A program made the position numbers and the translations under genes. Positions 53,191-61,904 of a stretch of DNA of 64,000 nucleotides are shown here, one piece after another. Position 1 is the stretch's first letter, and each line of letters begins with the position of its first letter. Source of the DNA: Streptosporangium saharense (lineage in GTDB: Bacteria; Actinomycetota; Actinomycetes; Streptosporangiales; Streptosporangiaceae); contig NZ_JACHJP010000001.1 in NCBI RefSeq assembly GCF_014203715.1, forward strand, positions 660,432-724,431. The letters run 5' to 3'. The notes under the pieces are model-generated. The model had not been told where the DNA came from, did not search any database, and worked only from the letters and a program-made list of their open reading frames with translations.

Positions 53191-55083
53191 TCAGGGCGTG
53201 ACGATGGGGAAGTTCGGGGTGGGGGTGTCCAGGATGGTGGCCAGGCGTTGTAGGGGAGTGGGGTCGCCGTCGTGGTCGATGTGGGCGAGGGCGCCGGGGG
53301 CGCCGGTGGTGAGCAGGTCGAACAGTTGCTGTCTGGTCAGTCGGAGGGTGAGGTCGGCGCCGTCGCCGGAGGGGGTTCGGCGGTGGGTCAGGGCGCCGTT
53401 GGACAGCGTGGTGCTGTGGTGTTCGTCCAGGTCGGTGAGGTACCAGTCGATGGTGAAGCGCTCGTTCCAGGCGTCGGGGCCGTTGACGCGGATGGCGAGG
53501 GAGTCGAAGACCTGCTCCACGCTGAGCGCGCTGAGCATGTCCGGTGAGGTGGTGTCTGCCGTGCCCGCGGCGGGGCCGTCGGCCAGCTCGGCGGCGCCGG
53601 TCAGGTAGAAGTTGCGCCAGGTGGCGTTCTCGGCGCCGTGCCCGAGGCGGGTGTAGACCTCGGCGAGCAGCGAGCGAGCCTCGGCGTGGTGCGCCGCGTC
53701 GTGCTCGTCGCGCCCGCGGTGCTCAGAGCGGTGTTCGGTGCGGTGCTCGCCGTACCTGGCGTCGGAGTGGGGGTCGGTGGCGAAGATGGCGTGGTTGAGG
53801 AGGGTGGCGGCGAAGCGGAGGTCGCCTTCCTGGATGTAGCGGCGGGCGTGTGCGATGACGGCCGAGGTTCCGCCCAGGCACTCGACGTAGCGTCGAGCCT
53901 GCTCGACGGGTGGGTGTTCCCACAGGTGGGCCGGGTTGCCGTCGAACCAGCCCAGGTAGCGCTGGTAGATCGCCTTGACGTTGTGGCTGACCGAGCCGTA
54001 GTAGCCGTGGGTGTGCCAGGCCCGTTCCAGGGCGGGTGGCATCCGCATGGTCTCGGCGATCTCGATGCCGGTCAGGCCGTGGTTCAGCAGGCGTACGGTC
54101 TGGTCGTGCAGGTAGGCGTACAGGTCGCGCTGCTGCGACAGGAACCGGACGATGTCCTCCCTGCCCCAGGTCGGCCAGTGGTGGGAGGCGAAGGCGACGT
54201 TGGCCCGGTCGGCGAACAGGGTGATCGCCTCGTCCAGGTAGCGGGCCCAGACGCGGGCGTCGCGGACCACCGCGCCGCGCAGGGTGAGGACGTTGTGCAG
54301 GTTGTGGGTGGCGTTCTCGGCCATGCACAGGGCGCGGTGGTCGGGGAAGAGGAAGTTCATCTCCGCCGGGGCCTCGGTGCCGGGGGTGAGCTGGAAGACG
54401 ATCCGCACCCCGTCGATGGTCTCCTCCTGCCCGGTGTGGGTGATGTCCACGGTGGGCGGGATGAGGGTGACGGTTCCCGCCGAGGTGCCCATGCCCAGGC
54501 CGCAGCCGAGCTGGCCTTCGGGAGAACGCGGCAGGCGCTGGCCGTACATGTAGAGGGCTCTGCGGTTCATGGCGGTGCCCGCGTAGACGTTCTCGGCGAC
54601 GGCGTGTTCCATGAAGTGGGCCGGGGCGAGGATGGGGATTCCGGTGCCGTCGGTGACGCCGCGGACTCCGCCGAAGTGGTCGGCGTGGGAGTGGGTGTAG
54701 ATGACGCCGGTGACCGGGCGTTCGCCCCGGTGGTCGCGGTAGAGCCGGAGCGCGGCGGCGGCGCACTCGGTGGAGACGAGCGGGTCGATGACGATGACGC
54801 CGGTCTCGCCCTCGACGATCGTCATGTTCGACAGGTCCAGGCCGCGCACCTGGTAGATGCCGTCGGTCACCTCGAACAGGCCCTGTTTGGCGCACAGTTG
54901 CGCCTGTCGCCACAGGCTCGGGTGGGCGTCCTGTGGGCAGTCGCCGTCAAGGAAGGCGTAGACGTCGTTGTCCCAGACGACCTCGCCGTCGGCTCCCCTC
55001 ACGAGGGCCGGGGAGAGTTTCGCGACGAAGCCGCGGTCGGCGTTGTCGAAGTCGGCCCGGTCGTGAAAGGGAAGGTCTGCCAT
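53191..55083 (-). CDS. alkyl sulfatase (SdsA1-like MBL-fold hydrolase)
   Basis: 630 residues from ATG 55083 (MADLPFHDRADFDNADRGF). Hydrolyses alkyl sulfate esters such as SDS. N-terminal metallo-beta-lactamase domain with YTHSHADHFGGVRG (HxHxDH), EMNFLFPDHRALCMAENATHNLHN and FASHHWPTWG; a helical dimerisation domain (about 330-500, LWEHPPVEQARRYVECLGG); and a C-terminal SCP2-like domain (from about 515). A His/Glu/Arg-rich insert near residue 450 (RTEHRSEHRGRDEHDAAHH) is unusual. No signal peptide, so cytosolic. The neighbouring remnant at 48.2 kb is a broken relative of its 3' end. Confidence 0.94.
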   Translation of the reverse strand: MADLPFHDRADFDNADRGFVAKLSPALVRGADGEVVWDNDVYAFLDGDCPQDAHPSLWRQAQLCAKQGLFEVTDGIYQVRGLDLSNMTIVEGETGVIVIDPLVSTECAAAALRLYRDHRGERPVTGVIYTHSHADHFGGVRGVTDGTGIPILAPAHFMEHAVAENVYAGTAMNRRALYMYGQRLPRSPEGQLGCGLGMGTSAGTVTLIPPTVDITHTGQEETIDGVRIVFQLTPGTEAPAEMNFLFPDHRALCMAENATHNLHNVLTLRGAVVRDARVWARYLDEAITLFADRANVAFASHHWPTWGREDIVRFLSQQRDLYAYLHDQTVRLLNHGLTGIEIAETMRMPPALERAWHTHGYYGSVSHNVKAIYQRYLGWFDGNPAHLWEHPPVEQARRYVECLGGTSAVIAHARRYIQEGDLRFAATLLNHAIFATDPHSDARYGEHRTEHRSEHRGRDEHDAAHHAEARSLLAEVYTRLGHGAENATWRNFYLTGAAELADGPAAGTADTTSPDMLSALSVEQVFDSLAIRVNGPDAWNERFTIDWYLTDLDEHHSTTLSNGALTHRRTPSGDGADLTLRLTRQQLFDLLTTGAPGALAHIDHDGDPTPLQRLATILDTPTPNFPIVTP

Positions 55084-55134
55084 GGAAGCGTGGTGCCCCC
55101 GGTCATCCGGAATAAGGCCAGGAAAACCCAAAAA

Positions 55135-56163
55135 TCATCTTTTATGACCCGGGTCGGTGCCGGTGACGAGAGGGGAGGCCCAGGCCGTGGCGGGGTCGGC
55201 GTCCAGCAGTACGGCACGGGCGAAGGAGCTGAGCGGCACCGCCAGGATCGCGCCGAGCGCCCCCAGCGCCCAGGTCCATACGAACAGGGAGAGCATGGTC
55301 ACCGTGACGGACAGGTGGGCCGACTGCCCGGCGAACTTCGGCTGGATGACCGACTGGATCACGAAGTTCAGCACGCAGTAGGCCACGACCACCCACACCA
55401 TCGTGGCCACCCCGGAGTCCAGCAGCGCCAGCACGGCCGGGGGGACCAGCCCGATGACGAAACCGACGTTGGGGATGTAGTTCGTGATGAACGACAACAG
55501 CCCCCACAACAGCGGCAACGGCACCCCGAGCAGCGCGAGGACCGCCGTGTCGAGCACCGCTACGATGAGCCCGAAGACCGTGCAGACCACCAGGTAGGAG
55601 CAGGTGTCACGGGCGAATCCCCGCAACGCGGTCACCAGGTCGGGGCGCTGGGCCACGAGGGCACCGGTGGTCCGCCGGAAGACGACAGCGTCCAGGCTCA
55701 TGCCGTACAGGACCAGGATCGTCACCACCACCGCCGAGACCGTTCCGGCGAATCCGGACAGCAGGCTCTGCGCCGCCCGGACGATACGGTCGGGGTCGAT
55801 GCCGCTCAGCGCGTTCCTGATCTGGGACTGGTCGACGCCGAGGTCGCGCAGGGCCGTACCGACGGACGACAGCAGGCGCCGGTACTGGTCGGCATATCGC
55901 GGGACAAGGGCGACGAACCGTGCCACGGAGACCACCATGGCCGCGCCGAGGGCGCACAGCGCGAGCAGGATGACGGCGAGGGGGACGAAGGCCGCGGCCC
56001 AGCCTCGCAGCCGGTCGCGCAGCGGGCTCACCGCGATCGTCAGGGTGAGCGCCAGGAACGCCGGGGCGACGATCGCGCTGAGCTGCCTGGTTCCCCACAG
56101 CACGATCACCGCCGCCGCGCAGGCCGTGAGCGTGCGGAACCCGACGGACACCTTCACCGGCAT
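55135..56163 (-). CDS. AI-2E/PerM-family transporter
   Basis: 342 residues with about seven to eight membrane helices: two N-terminal hairpins (LTACAAAVIVLWGTRQLSAIVAPAFLALTLTIAVSPL), a long cytosolic helical part (115-150), then TM helices with the family signature LPLLWGLLSFITNYIPNVGFVIGLVPPAVLALL and IQPKFAGQSAHLSVTVTMLSLFVWTWALGALGAILAVPL. The family (UPF0118) includes AI-2 exporters and Na/H antiporters, so the substrate here is open. Lies 51 bp upstream of the sulfatase gene on the same strand. Confidence 0.92.
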   Translation of the reverse strand: MPVKVSVGFRTLTACAAAVIVLWGTRQLSAIVAPAFLALTLTIAVSPLRDRLRGWAAAFVPLAVILLALCALGAAMVVSVARFVALVPRYADQYRRLLSSVGTALRDLGVDQSQIRNALSGIDPDRIVRAAQSLLSGFAGTVSAVVVTILVLYGMSLDAVVFRRTTGALVAQRPDLVTALRGFARDTCSYLVVCTVFGLIVAVLDTAVLALLGVPLPLLWGLLSFITNYIPNVGFVIGLVPPAVLALLDSGVATMVWVVVAYCVLNFVIQSVIQPKFAGQSAHLSVTVTMLSLFVWTWALGALGAILAVPLSSFARAVLLDADPATAWASPLVTGTDPGHKR

Positions 56164-56244
56164 GCCGTGACGCTACGCGATCACCTCCGGCGTCCCCGGA
56201 AGGCGACACGCTCCTTGATCGATCGCATACCGTCCGGCGACGGC

Positions 56245-56274
56245 TTGACAGTCCGGCGGGAGATTATCTATAAC
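56245..56274 (+). promoter_or_regulatory. consensus housekeeping-type promoter for hsp20
   Basis: TTGACA at 56245-56250 and TATAAC at 56269-56274 with an 18-bp spacer, 57 bp before the Hsp20 start. Unusually close to the sigma-70 consensus for this GC-rich DNA. No HspR-type inverted repeat (CTTGAGT-N7-ACTCAAG) was found. Confidence 0.75.
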
Positions 56275-56330
56275 TCAGCTTGTAGGTTTCCTCTTGCGTG
56301 AGGAGCAGTTTTCCCCGGAGGTGATGGTCC

Positions 56331-56768
56331 ATGTTGCTGACGTCGATCGACCCCTTCGTGCAGGAGTTCGAGCGGCAGTTCGACCGGATCGTCCGCCAGG
56401 CGGGTGGCCAGGACGGTGCCACCATGGCGATGGACGGCATCCGGCGCGCCGACGACGTCGTGCTGCGCTTCGACCTGCCCGGCATCGACCCGGACTCGAT
56501 CGAGGTCACCGTCGACCGCGGCGTGCTGTCGGTCTCCGCTCGGAGGGAGGAGAAGTACGCCCAGGACGAGCGGCTGTTCGTCCGCGAACGGTCGATGGGC
56601 ACCTTCACCCGGCGCGTCTACCTGTCGGAGCACCTGGACGCCGAGGCGGTCGAGGCCGCCTACGACAGCGGCGTCCTGGCCGTCCGCATCCCGGTGCTGG
56701 AGAAGGCCAGGCCGCGCAGGGTCACCATCAGGAAGGGCGCCGACACCCGCAGGGCGATCAAAGGCTAA
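56331..56768 (+). CDS. Hsp20/alpha-crystallin small heat-shock protein
   Basis: 145 residues. ATP-independent holdase chaperone. Alpha-crystallin domain about 40-130: VVLRFDLPGIDPDSIEVTVDRGVLSVSARREEK, ERSMGTFTRRVYLSEHLDAEAVEAAYDSGVLAVRIPVLEKARPRRV, with the C-terminal I-x-I/V-type contact near RVTIRK. Short N-terminal arm MLLTSIDPFVQEFERQFDRIV. Strong promoter directly upstream. The stop overlaps the convergent DUF6885 gene by 4 bp. Confidence 0.96.
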   Translation: MLLTSIDPFVQEFERQFDRIVRQAGGQDGATMAMDGIRRADDVVLRFDLPGIDPDSIEVTVDRGVLSVSARREEKYAQDERLFVRERSMGTFTRRVYLSEHLDAEAVEAAYDSGVLAVRIPVLEKARPRRVTIRKGADTRRAIKG

Positions 56769-57577
56769 CCGCGCTGGAAAGGAGTGCCGTTGTCCCACCA
56801 GGTGGGTTCCAGGTGGGCTTCCAGCACCAGGTCGCGGACGGCTTCCCGGTCGTCGGCCAGTACGGCCAGCAGAACGCCGCCGGTTCGTGGGTGACTCCGT
56901 GCGAGGGCCGTGGCGAGGTTCTCCACGGGCTGCAGGTGAAGACCCTGGTCGCCGAGGCTGGGATAGGTGTCCGCGACGGCGACCAGGGTTCCCCGGTCCC
57001 CGGGGAGGGTGCCGCACAGTGCGGTGAAGTGCCCCACCCGCCAGTCGGCGGACGGCCCGAGGGTGAAGTCCCCGGTCCGGAGATAGTTGTCGATCTGGTC
57101 CCGCGTCGGCCTGGATCCCCACAGTGGGCCGGTGGAGAGGTTCGCGACGGGTACGGCGGGGCGGCCTCGCTCGTGCAGGGCGTCGAGCAGGGCGAGGAGC
57201 CCGCCGGGGGTCCACACGCCGGTCGCGGGGACCGCGGCAACGGCCCCCGAGGACAACTCCTCGACGGCCGCCCCCACCCCGGGCGCCGAGGTGCCCGCGC
57301 CCTCCACGTCGGCGGCCCGCGACACGCCCGTCCAGGCGTCGGTGCGTGAGGGCTCGCCGACGGGACGGGCCGAGGGCAGGTCGTGGGGCCAGACGGCGGT
57401 GCCCGCCGCGACCGCGAAGGTGGGCAGGTCAGGAGGGTCCTCGCCGGTCAGGGTGGCCACGGCGAGCCACGCCCAGAACGGACCGCACAACTGGTCAGGC
57501 TGGGGCAGCGCGCGACGGTGCCGTTCGAGCAGCGCCGTCGCGCCCGCGAACCGCCGTACCCCTTCCAGCACGTCCAT
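56765..57577 (-). CDS. DUF6885-family protein
   Basis: 270 residues from ATG 57577 (MDVLEGVRRFAGATALLERHRRALPQPDQLCGPFWAWLAV). The CGPFW motif near residue 31, then VGHFTALCGTLPGDRGTLVAVADTYPSLGDQGLHLQPVENLATAL and WWDNGTPF at the end, match the actinobacterial DUF6885 family, which has a faint C39-peptidase-like Cys...His...Asp look. Its start is 1 bp from the stop of the glutamine-synthetase-like gene, so the pair is translationally coupled and probably acts in one pathway. No proven function. Confidence 0.7.
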   Translation of the reverse strand: MDVLEGVRRFAGATALLERHRRALPQPDQLCGPFWAWLAVATLTGEDPPDLPTFAVAAGTAVWPHDLPSARPVGEPSRTDAWTGVSRAADVEGAGTSAPGVGAAVEELSSGAVAAVPATGVWTPGGLLALLDALHERGRPAVPVANLSTGPLWGSRPTRDQIDNYLRTGDFTLGPSADWRVGHFTALCGTLPGDRGTLVAVADTYPSLGDQGLHLQPVENLATALARSHPRTGGVLLAVLADDREAVRDLVLEAHLEPTWWDNGTPFQRG

Positions 57578-57578
57578 G

Positions 57579-58946
57579 TCAGTACCGCCACAGGTGGGCG
57601 GCCACCACGTCCTGGATGGTCTTGCCCTCGGCCCACGCCTGGTCGGCCGCGCGGACGGCGGCGAAGGCGCCGAGGAGTTCCTCGCCGAGGGCGGCGCGGA
57701 CGCGGTCGTTGCCGAGCAGGGCCCTGCGCTGCTCCTCGGGGGTGGTGGGCAGGCGGTGGATGTTCCGCCTGTCGCGCTGCTCGGCGGACCAGGAGCTGGG
57801 GTCCTCCTGGACGGGTTCCGGCAGGGTGAGGCCGTCGGCGATCCCGGCCAGGCCCGAGGCGATGACGACGCCGAGGGCCAGATAGGGGTTGGCCGAGGCG
57901 TCGGAGGGCTTGAGCTCGACGTTGGCGTGCGAGGCGCCGAGCAGGTCGGTCGCCGGGACGAACCGCAGGGCCGCCTCCCGGTTCTCCACCCCCCAGAAGG
58001 TGAAGGCGCTGGAGAAGTAACCGGGCCTGAGCCGGTGTAGGGACGGCACGCTGGGCGCCGTGACGGCGGTGATGGCCGGCAGGTCACGCAGCAGCCCGGC
58101 CAGATAGGCGGCCCCTTCGGGGGTCATGCCGTACGGCTCGGCGCCCCCGGACAGCAGGTTGACGCCGTCGCGGGAGAGGGAGGTGTGTAGGTGCCAGCCG
58201 TTGCCCACCCCCTCGGTGGTGACCAGGGGAGCGAAGCTCGCCCGCAGGCCGTGCGCGTCAGCGGCGGCGTGGATGGTCTGCCGGGCGAGAACCTGCTGGT
58301 CGGCGGCGGTGACCGGGTCGGCCGCCGCGATGCTCAGCTCGAACTGGGCCGGGCCGTACTCGGCGTGGAACTGGTTGACCCGCACCCCGTTGTCGCGCAG
58401 GTCGCGCAGGAGCTGGGCGGCGAAACCGTCCACGTCGAGCAGCACGCGGGGACCGTAGGCCGGTCCCGAAAGGACCTCGGCGGCTCCCGGCTCGGTGCGG
58501 CTGAGGTGGAACTCCATCTCATAACCGGCCCGGAACTCCAGCCCGAGCCCGGCCGCCCGCTCGACCTGGCGCTCCAGCACCCCCCGCTGGTCGTACGGCC
58601 AGGCCGAGCCGTCGGCGGCGACCTGCCTGCCGGGGGCCCACGCGAAGGCGGGCTGCCCCGCCAGCCGTACGAGCCGGTCGGCGACGGGGACCAGCCGGAC
58701 GTCGCCGGAGGGGGTGCTCAGCCCCGGGTGGCCGAAGGTGATGCCGTCGTGGGAGTCGAAGACCGCGAACAGCGTGGTGACGCCGACGCCGCGTTCGGCG
58801 ACGGACGGCAGCTCGTCCACCGGGACCGTGCGGGAGCGGGTGATGCCGTTGTTGTCCACCCAGGCGATCGTGATGCCGACGACGCCCTCCTTCGCCAGCG
58901 CCTCGGCCTTCGCCTGGAGATCGACGGCTGTCACGTTCCGCTCCAT
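57579..58946 (-). CDS. glutamine synthetase-like ligase
   Basis: 455 residues from ATG 58946 (MERNVTAVDLQAKAEALAKEG). GS fold: beta-grasp N-terminal domain (VVGITIAWVDNNGITRSRTVP), catalytic region EMEFHLSRTEPGA, VNQFHAEYGPAQFELS, NGWHLHTSLSRDG and LKPSDASANPYLALGVVIASGLAGI. No adenylylation Tyr loop of classic GlnA is evident. It belongs with the gamma-glutamyl-amine/ethanolamide ligase type paralogues (GlnA4-like) rather than primary nitrogen assimilation. Operon with the DUF6885 gene. Confidence 0.92.
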   Translation of the reverse strand: MERNVTAVDLQAKAEALAKEGVVGITIAWVDNNGITRSRTVPVDELPSVAERGVGVTTLFAVFDSHDGITFGHPGLSTPSGDVRLVPVADRLVRLAGQPAFAWAPGRQVAADGSAWPYDQRGVLERQVERAAGLGLEFRAGYEMEFHLSRTEPGAAEVLSGPAYGPRVLLDVDGFAAQLLRDLRDNGVRVNQFHAEYGPAQFELSIAAADPVTAADQQVLARQTIHAAADAHGLRASFAPLVTTEGVGNGWHLHTSLSRDGVNLLSGGAEPYGMTPEGAAYLAGLLRDLPAITAVTAPSVPSLHRLRPGYFSSAFTFWGVENREAALRFVPATDLLGASHANVELKPSDASANPYLALGVVIASGLAGIADGLTLPEPVQEDPSSWSAEQRDRRNIHRLPTTPEEQRRALLGNDRVRAALGEELLGAFAAVRAADQAWAEGKTIQDVVAAHLWRY

Positions 58947-59115
58947 GAACCGCTCCCTGGGGTGCCGGTGTGTGGTGGCCGTTGGTGAAGATACCGCCCG
59001 TGGCGACGGCGGCGAGGGTGGAGATCGGATACACGCCGGGGCCGGGGTCTTTGTGCGGGCCTGGTGCCCCGCCGCCTGGTTCGGGCGGTTGGCGCGTCGC
59101 GGGAAACTTGTCGCA

Positions 59116-59162
59116 ACACGAGATATGGGATGTGACTTTTGGATCAGCCCTATATATGGTGT
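59116..59162 (+). promoter_or_regulatory. pair of NrdR boxes in the nrdAB promoter
   Basis: Two 16-bp sites, ACACGAGATATGGGAT (59116-59131) and GCCCTATATATGGTGT (59147-59162), resemble the NrdR box acaCwAtATaTwGtgt. Their starts are 31 bp apart, three helical turns, as usual for NrdR. They overlap the only AT-rich segment before nrdA, which is presumably its promoter. Confidence 0.75.
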
Positions 59163-59169
59163 CCCATGC

Positions 59170-59346
59170 AGTCGGTTCGGCCGCCCAAGCCAGGGTGGTC
59201 GAGGCAAGAGGGAACCCGGTGGAAATCCGGGACTGCCCCGCAGCGGTGAGTGGGAACGACCGCCGTCACACGCACTGGGTCACGGACCTGGGAAGCGACG
59301 GCCAGTAGGAACGCGTGTCACGCCCACGAGTCCGAAGACCTACCGG
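59170..59346 (+). ncRNA. cobalamin riboswitch controlling nrdAB
   Basis: Conserved B12-riboswitch blocks in order: GGGAACCCGGTGGAAATCCGG, GACTGCCCCGCAGCGGT, the CACTGGG and CTGGGAAG...GGCCAGTAGGA helices, and the terminal ACGAGTCCGAAGACCTACCGG. About 150 nt separate it from the nrdA start. In streptomycetes, class Ia nrdABS is switched off by B12 in this way because the B12-dependent class II enzyme can take over. The expression platform is not obvious; it may mask the Shine-Dalgarno GGAGAGAG at 59483-59490. Boundaries approximate. Confidence 0.93.
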
Positions 59347-59492
59347 CCGTGCCGTACGCGATCGTGGGCGTGCGGCTGCTCCGAGGCCGCGCGGGACGGT
59401 CGACGGCATCGGCGCGAGGGCTGTACGACGCCCCTGCCGGAGCCCTTCTGCGCGGACCTTCGGTTCATGACCGAGTTCGCGAGGAGAGAGCT

Positions 59493-61904
59493 GTGACGGT
59501 CATCGGGGATCCGTTGACGGACCTGACCAGTATGACGCCGGACCAGGGGGACCAGCCCGCGCCACGGCATGTGCAGATGCACGTCCGCAAGCGCAACGGC
59601 AACGCGGAACCCGTCGATGTCAACAAGATCGTCAGGGCGGTCGAGCGCTGGGCCGACGGCCTGACCGACGTCGATCCGCTGCGCGTGGCCACCAAGACCA
59701 TCAGCGGTCTGTACGACGGTGCGACGACGGCCGAGCTGGACAGGCTGTCGATCCAGACCGCCGCCGAGATGATCGGCGAGGAGCCGCAGTACTCGCGCCT
59801 GGCCGCGCGGCTGCTGTCCGGCTACATCGACAAGGAAGTACGCGGCCAGAGTGTGGCGTCCTTCAGCCAGGCCATCCGGCTCGGACACGCCGAGGGCCTC
59901 ATCGGCGACGCGACCGCCGCGTTCGTCGCGGCCAACGCCCGCAAGCTCGACGACGCCATCGACCCCACGGCCGACCTGCGGTTCGAGTACTTCGGGCTGC
60001 GTACGATCTACGACCGCTACCTGCTGCGGCACCCGTCGACCCGGCTGGTCGTGGAGACGCCGCAGTACTGGCTGCTGCGGGTGGCGTGCGGGCTGGCCGA
60101 GACGCCGGGGGAGGCGATCGGCTTCTACCGCCTGATGTCGTCGCTGTCCTACCTGCCGAGCTCGCCGACGCTGTTCAACTCGGGCACCCAGCACACCCAG
60201 ATGTCCTCGTGCTACCTGGTCGACTCCCCGCGTGACGAGCTGGGCTCCATCTACGAGCGGTACGCCCAGATCGCCAAGCTGTCGAAGTTCGCCGGGGGCA
60301 TCGGCGTCTCCTGGAGCCGGGTGCGCTCGCGCGGCGCCCTGATCCGTGGCACGAACGGTCACTCCAACGGCATCGTGCCGTGGCTGCGCACCCTGGACGC
60401 CTCGGTCGCCGCCGTCAACCAGGGCGGGCGTCGCAAGGGCGCCGCCTGTGTCTACCTGGAGCCCTGGCACCCGGACGTCGAGGAGTTCCTCGAACTGCGG
60501 GACAACACGGGTGAGGACGCCCGCCGTACGCACAACCTGAACCTGGCGAACTGGATCCCCGACGAGTTCATGCGCCGGGTCGAGGCCGACGAGATGTGGT
60601 CGCTGTTCGACCCCAACGAGATCCCCGAGCTTCCCGACCTGTGGGGCGAGGCGTTCGACGAGGTCTACCGCGCAGCCGAGCAGGCGGGGCGCCACACGCG
60701 GCAGGTCAGGGCGCGCGACCTGTACGCCAGGATGATGCGCACGCTCGCGCAGACCGGCAACGGCTGGATGACCTTCAAGGACGCCGCCAACCGGACGTGC
60801 AACCAGGCCGCCGAGCCGGACAACGTGGTGCACCTGTCCAACCTCTGCACCGAGATCATCGAGGTGTCCAACGACGGCGAGACCGCGGTGTGCAACCTCG
60901 GCTCCGTCAACCTGGCCGCGCACGTGGCCGACGGCGACATCGACTGGGTACGGCTGCGCGCCACGGTCCACACCGCGGTCACCTTCCTGGACCGGGTGAT
61001 CGACATCAACTACTACCCCAGCGAGCAGGCCGCGGCCAGCAACCCGAGGTGGCGCCCGGTCGGTCTCGGGGTGATGGGACTGCAGGACGTCCTCTTCGCG
61101 CTGCGGCTGCCGTTCGACTCGGCGGAGGCCAAGGAGCTGTCCACCCGGATCTCCGAGGAGATCTACCTCTCGGCGCTGGAGACCTCCGTCGGGCTGGCCG
61201 AGCGCTTCGGCGCCCACCCCGCCTACGAGCGGACGTGGGCGGCGCGCGGCAAGCTCCAGCACGACCTGTGGGGCGTCGAGGGCACCCAGACCGAGCGCTG
61301 GAACGCCGTACGGGAGCGGATCGCCGTCCACGGGCTGCGCAACTCGCTGCTGGTCGCCATCGCGCCGACGGCGACGATCGCCTCGATCGCCGGGTGCTAC
61401 GAGTGCATCGAGCCGCAGGTGTCCAACCTGTTCAAGCGCGAGACCCTGAGCGGGGAGTTCCTGCAGATCAACAGCGCGCTGGTGACCGAGCTGAAGACCC
61501 GTGGGCTGTGGACCGAGCAGATCAGGGCCGCCATCAAGCAGGCCGACGGCTCGGTCCAGGGCATCACGGCGCTGCCCGACGACGTGCGGCTGCTGTTCCG
61601 CACGGCCTGGGAGCTGCCGCAGCGGGCGCTGATCGACATGGCCGCCGCCCGCTCGCCGTACATCGACCAGAGCCAGTCGCTCAACCTCTTCATGAGCGCG
61701 CCCACGATCGACAAGCTCTCCTCGATGTACCTGTACGCCTGGAAGTCGAAGCTGAAGACCACCTACTACCTGCGTTCCCGTCCCGCCACCCGCATCCAGC
61801 AGGCCACCGTGCCCGTCGCCGCGGCGGCCGAGCAGGTGAACAAGTCGGAGGAGGCGCTCGCCTGCTCCCTGGAGAACCCCGAGTCATGTGAGGCGTGCCA
61901 GTGA
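59493..61904 (+). CDS. nrdA: class Ia ribonucleotide reductase, alpha subunit
   Basis: 803 residues, GTG 59493 with GGAGAGAG upstream. Makes dNDPs from NDPs with NrdB. ATP-cone near the N-terminus (VQMHVRKRNGNAEPVDVNKIVRAVERWADG), Cys in TQMSSCYLVDSPRDELGS (redox-active), NLCTEIIEVSNDGETAVCNLGSVNLAAH (thiyl/partner Cys and Asn/Glu), and the C-terminal thioredoxin-reducible Cys pair in ESCEACQ. Downstream of NrdR boxes and a cobalamin riboswitch; 1-nt overlap with nrdB. Confidence 0.97.
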   Translation: MTVIGDPLTDLTSMTPDQGDQPAPRHVQMHVRKRNGNAEPVDVNKIVRAVERWADGLTDVDPLRVATKTISGLYDGATTAELDRLSIQTAAEMIGEEPQYSRLAARLLSGYIDKEVRGQSVASFSQAIRLGHAEGLIGDATAAFVAANARKLDDAIDPTADLRFEYFGLRTIYDRYLLRHPSTRLVVETPQYWLLRVACGLAETPGEAIGFYRLMSSLSYLPSSPTLFNSGTQHTQMSSCYLVDSPRDELGSIYERYAQIAKLSKFAGGIGVSWSRVRSRGALIRGTNGHSNGIVPWLRTLDASVAAVNQGGRRKGAACVYLEPWHPDVEEFLELRDNTGEDARRTHNLNLANWIPDEFMRRVEADEMWSLFDPNEIPELPDLWGEAFDEVYRAAEQAGRHTRQVRARDLYARMMRTLAQTGNGWMTFKDAANRTCNQAAEPDNVVHLSNLCTEIIEVSNDGETAVCNLGSVNLAAHVADGDIDWVRLRATVHTAVTFLDRVIDINYYPSEQAAASNPRWRPVGLGVMGLQDVLFALRLPFDSAEAKELSTRISEEIYLSALETSVGLAERFGAHPAYERTWAARGKLQHDLWGVEGTQTERWNAVRERIAVHGLRNSLLVAIAPTATIASIAGCYECIEPQVSNLFKRETLSGEFLQINSALVTELKTRGLWTEQIRAAIKQADGSVQGITALPDDVRLLFRTAWELPQRALIDMAAARSPYIDQSQSLNLFMSAPTIDKLSSMYLYAWKSKLKTTYYLRSRPATRIQQATVPVAAAAEQVNKSEEALACSLENPESCEACQ

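Noticed and set aside
53638..56301. 887-codon open frame on the plus strand, opposite the sulfatase and AI-2E genes
   Set aside because: Spans two well-supported minus-strand genes and the gap between them; Gly/Val/Arg-rich composition typical of antisense frames.
59340..61331. 663-codon minus-strand open frame opposite nrdA
   Set aside because: nrdA carries all catalytic motifs on the plus strand; the antisense product has no recognisable domain.
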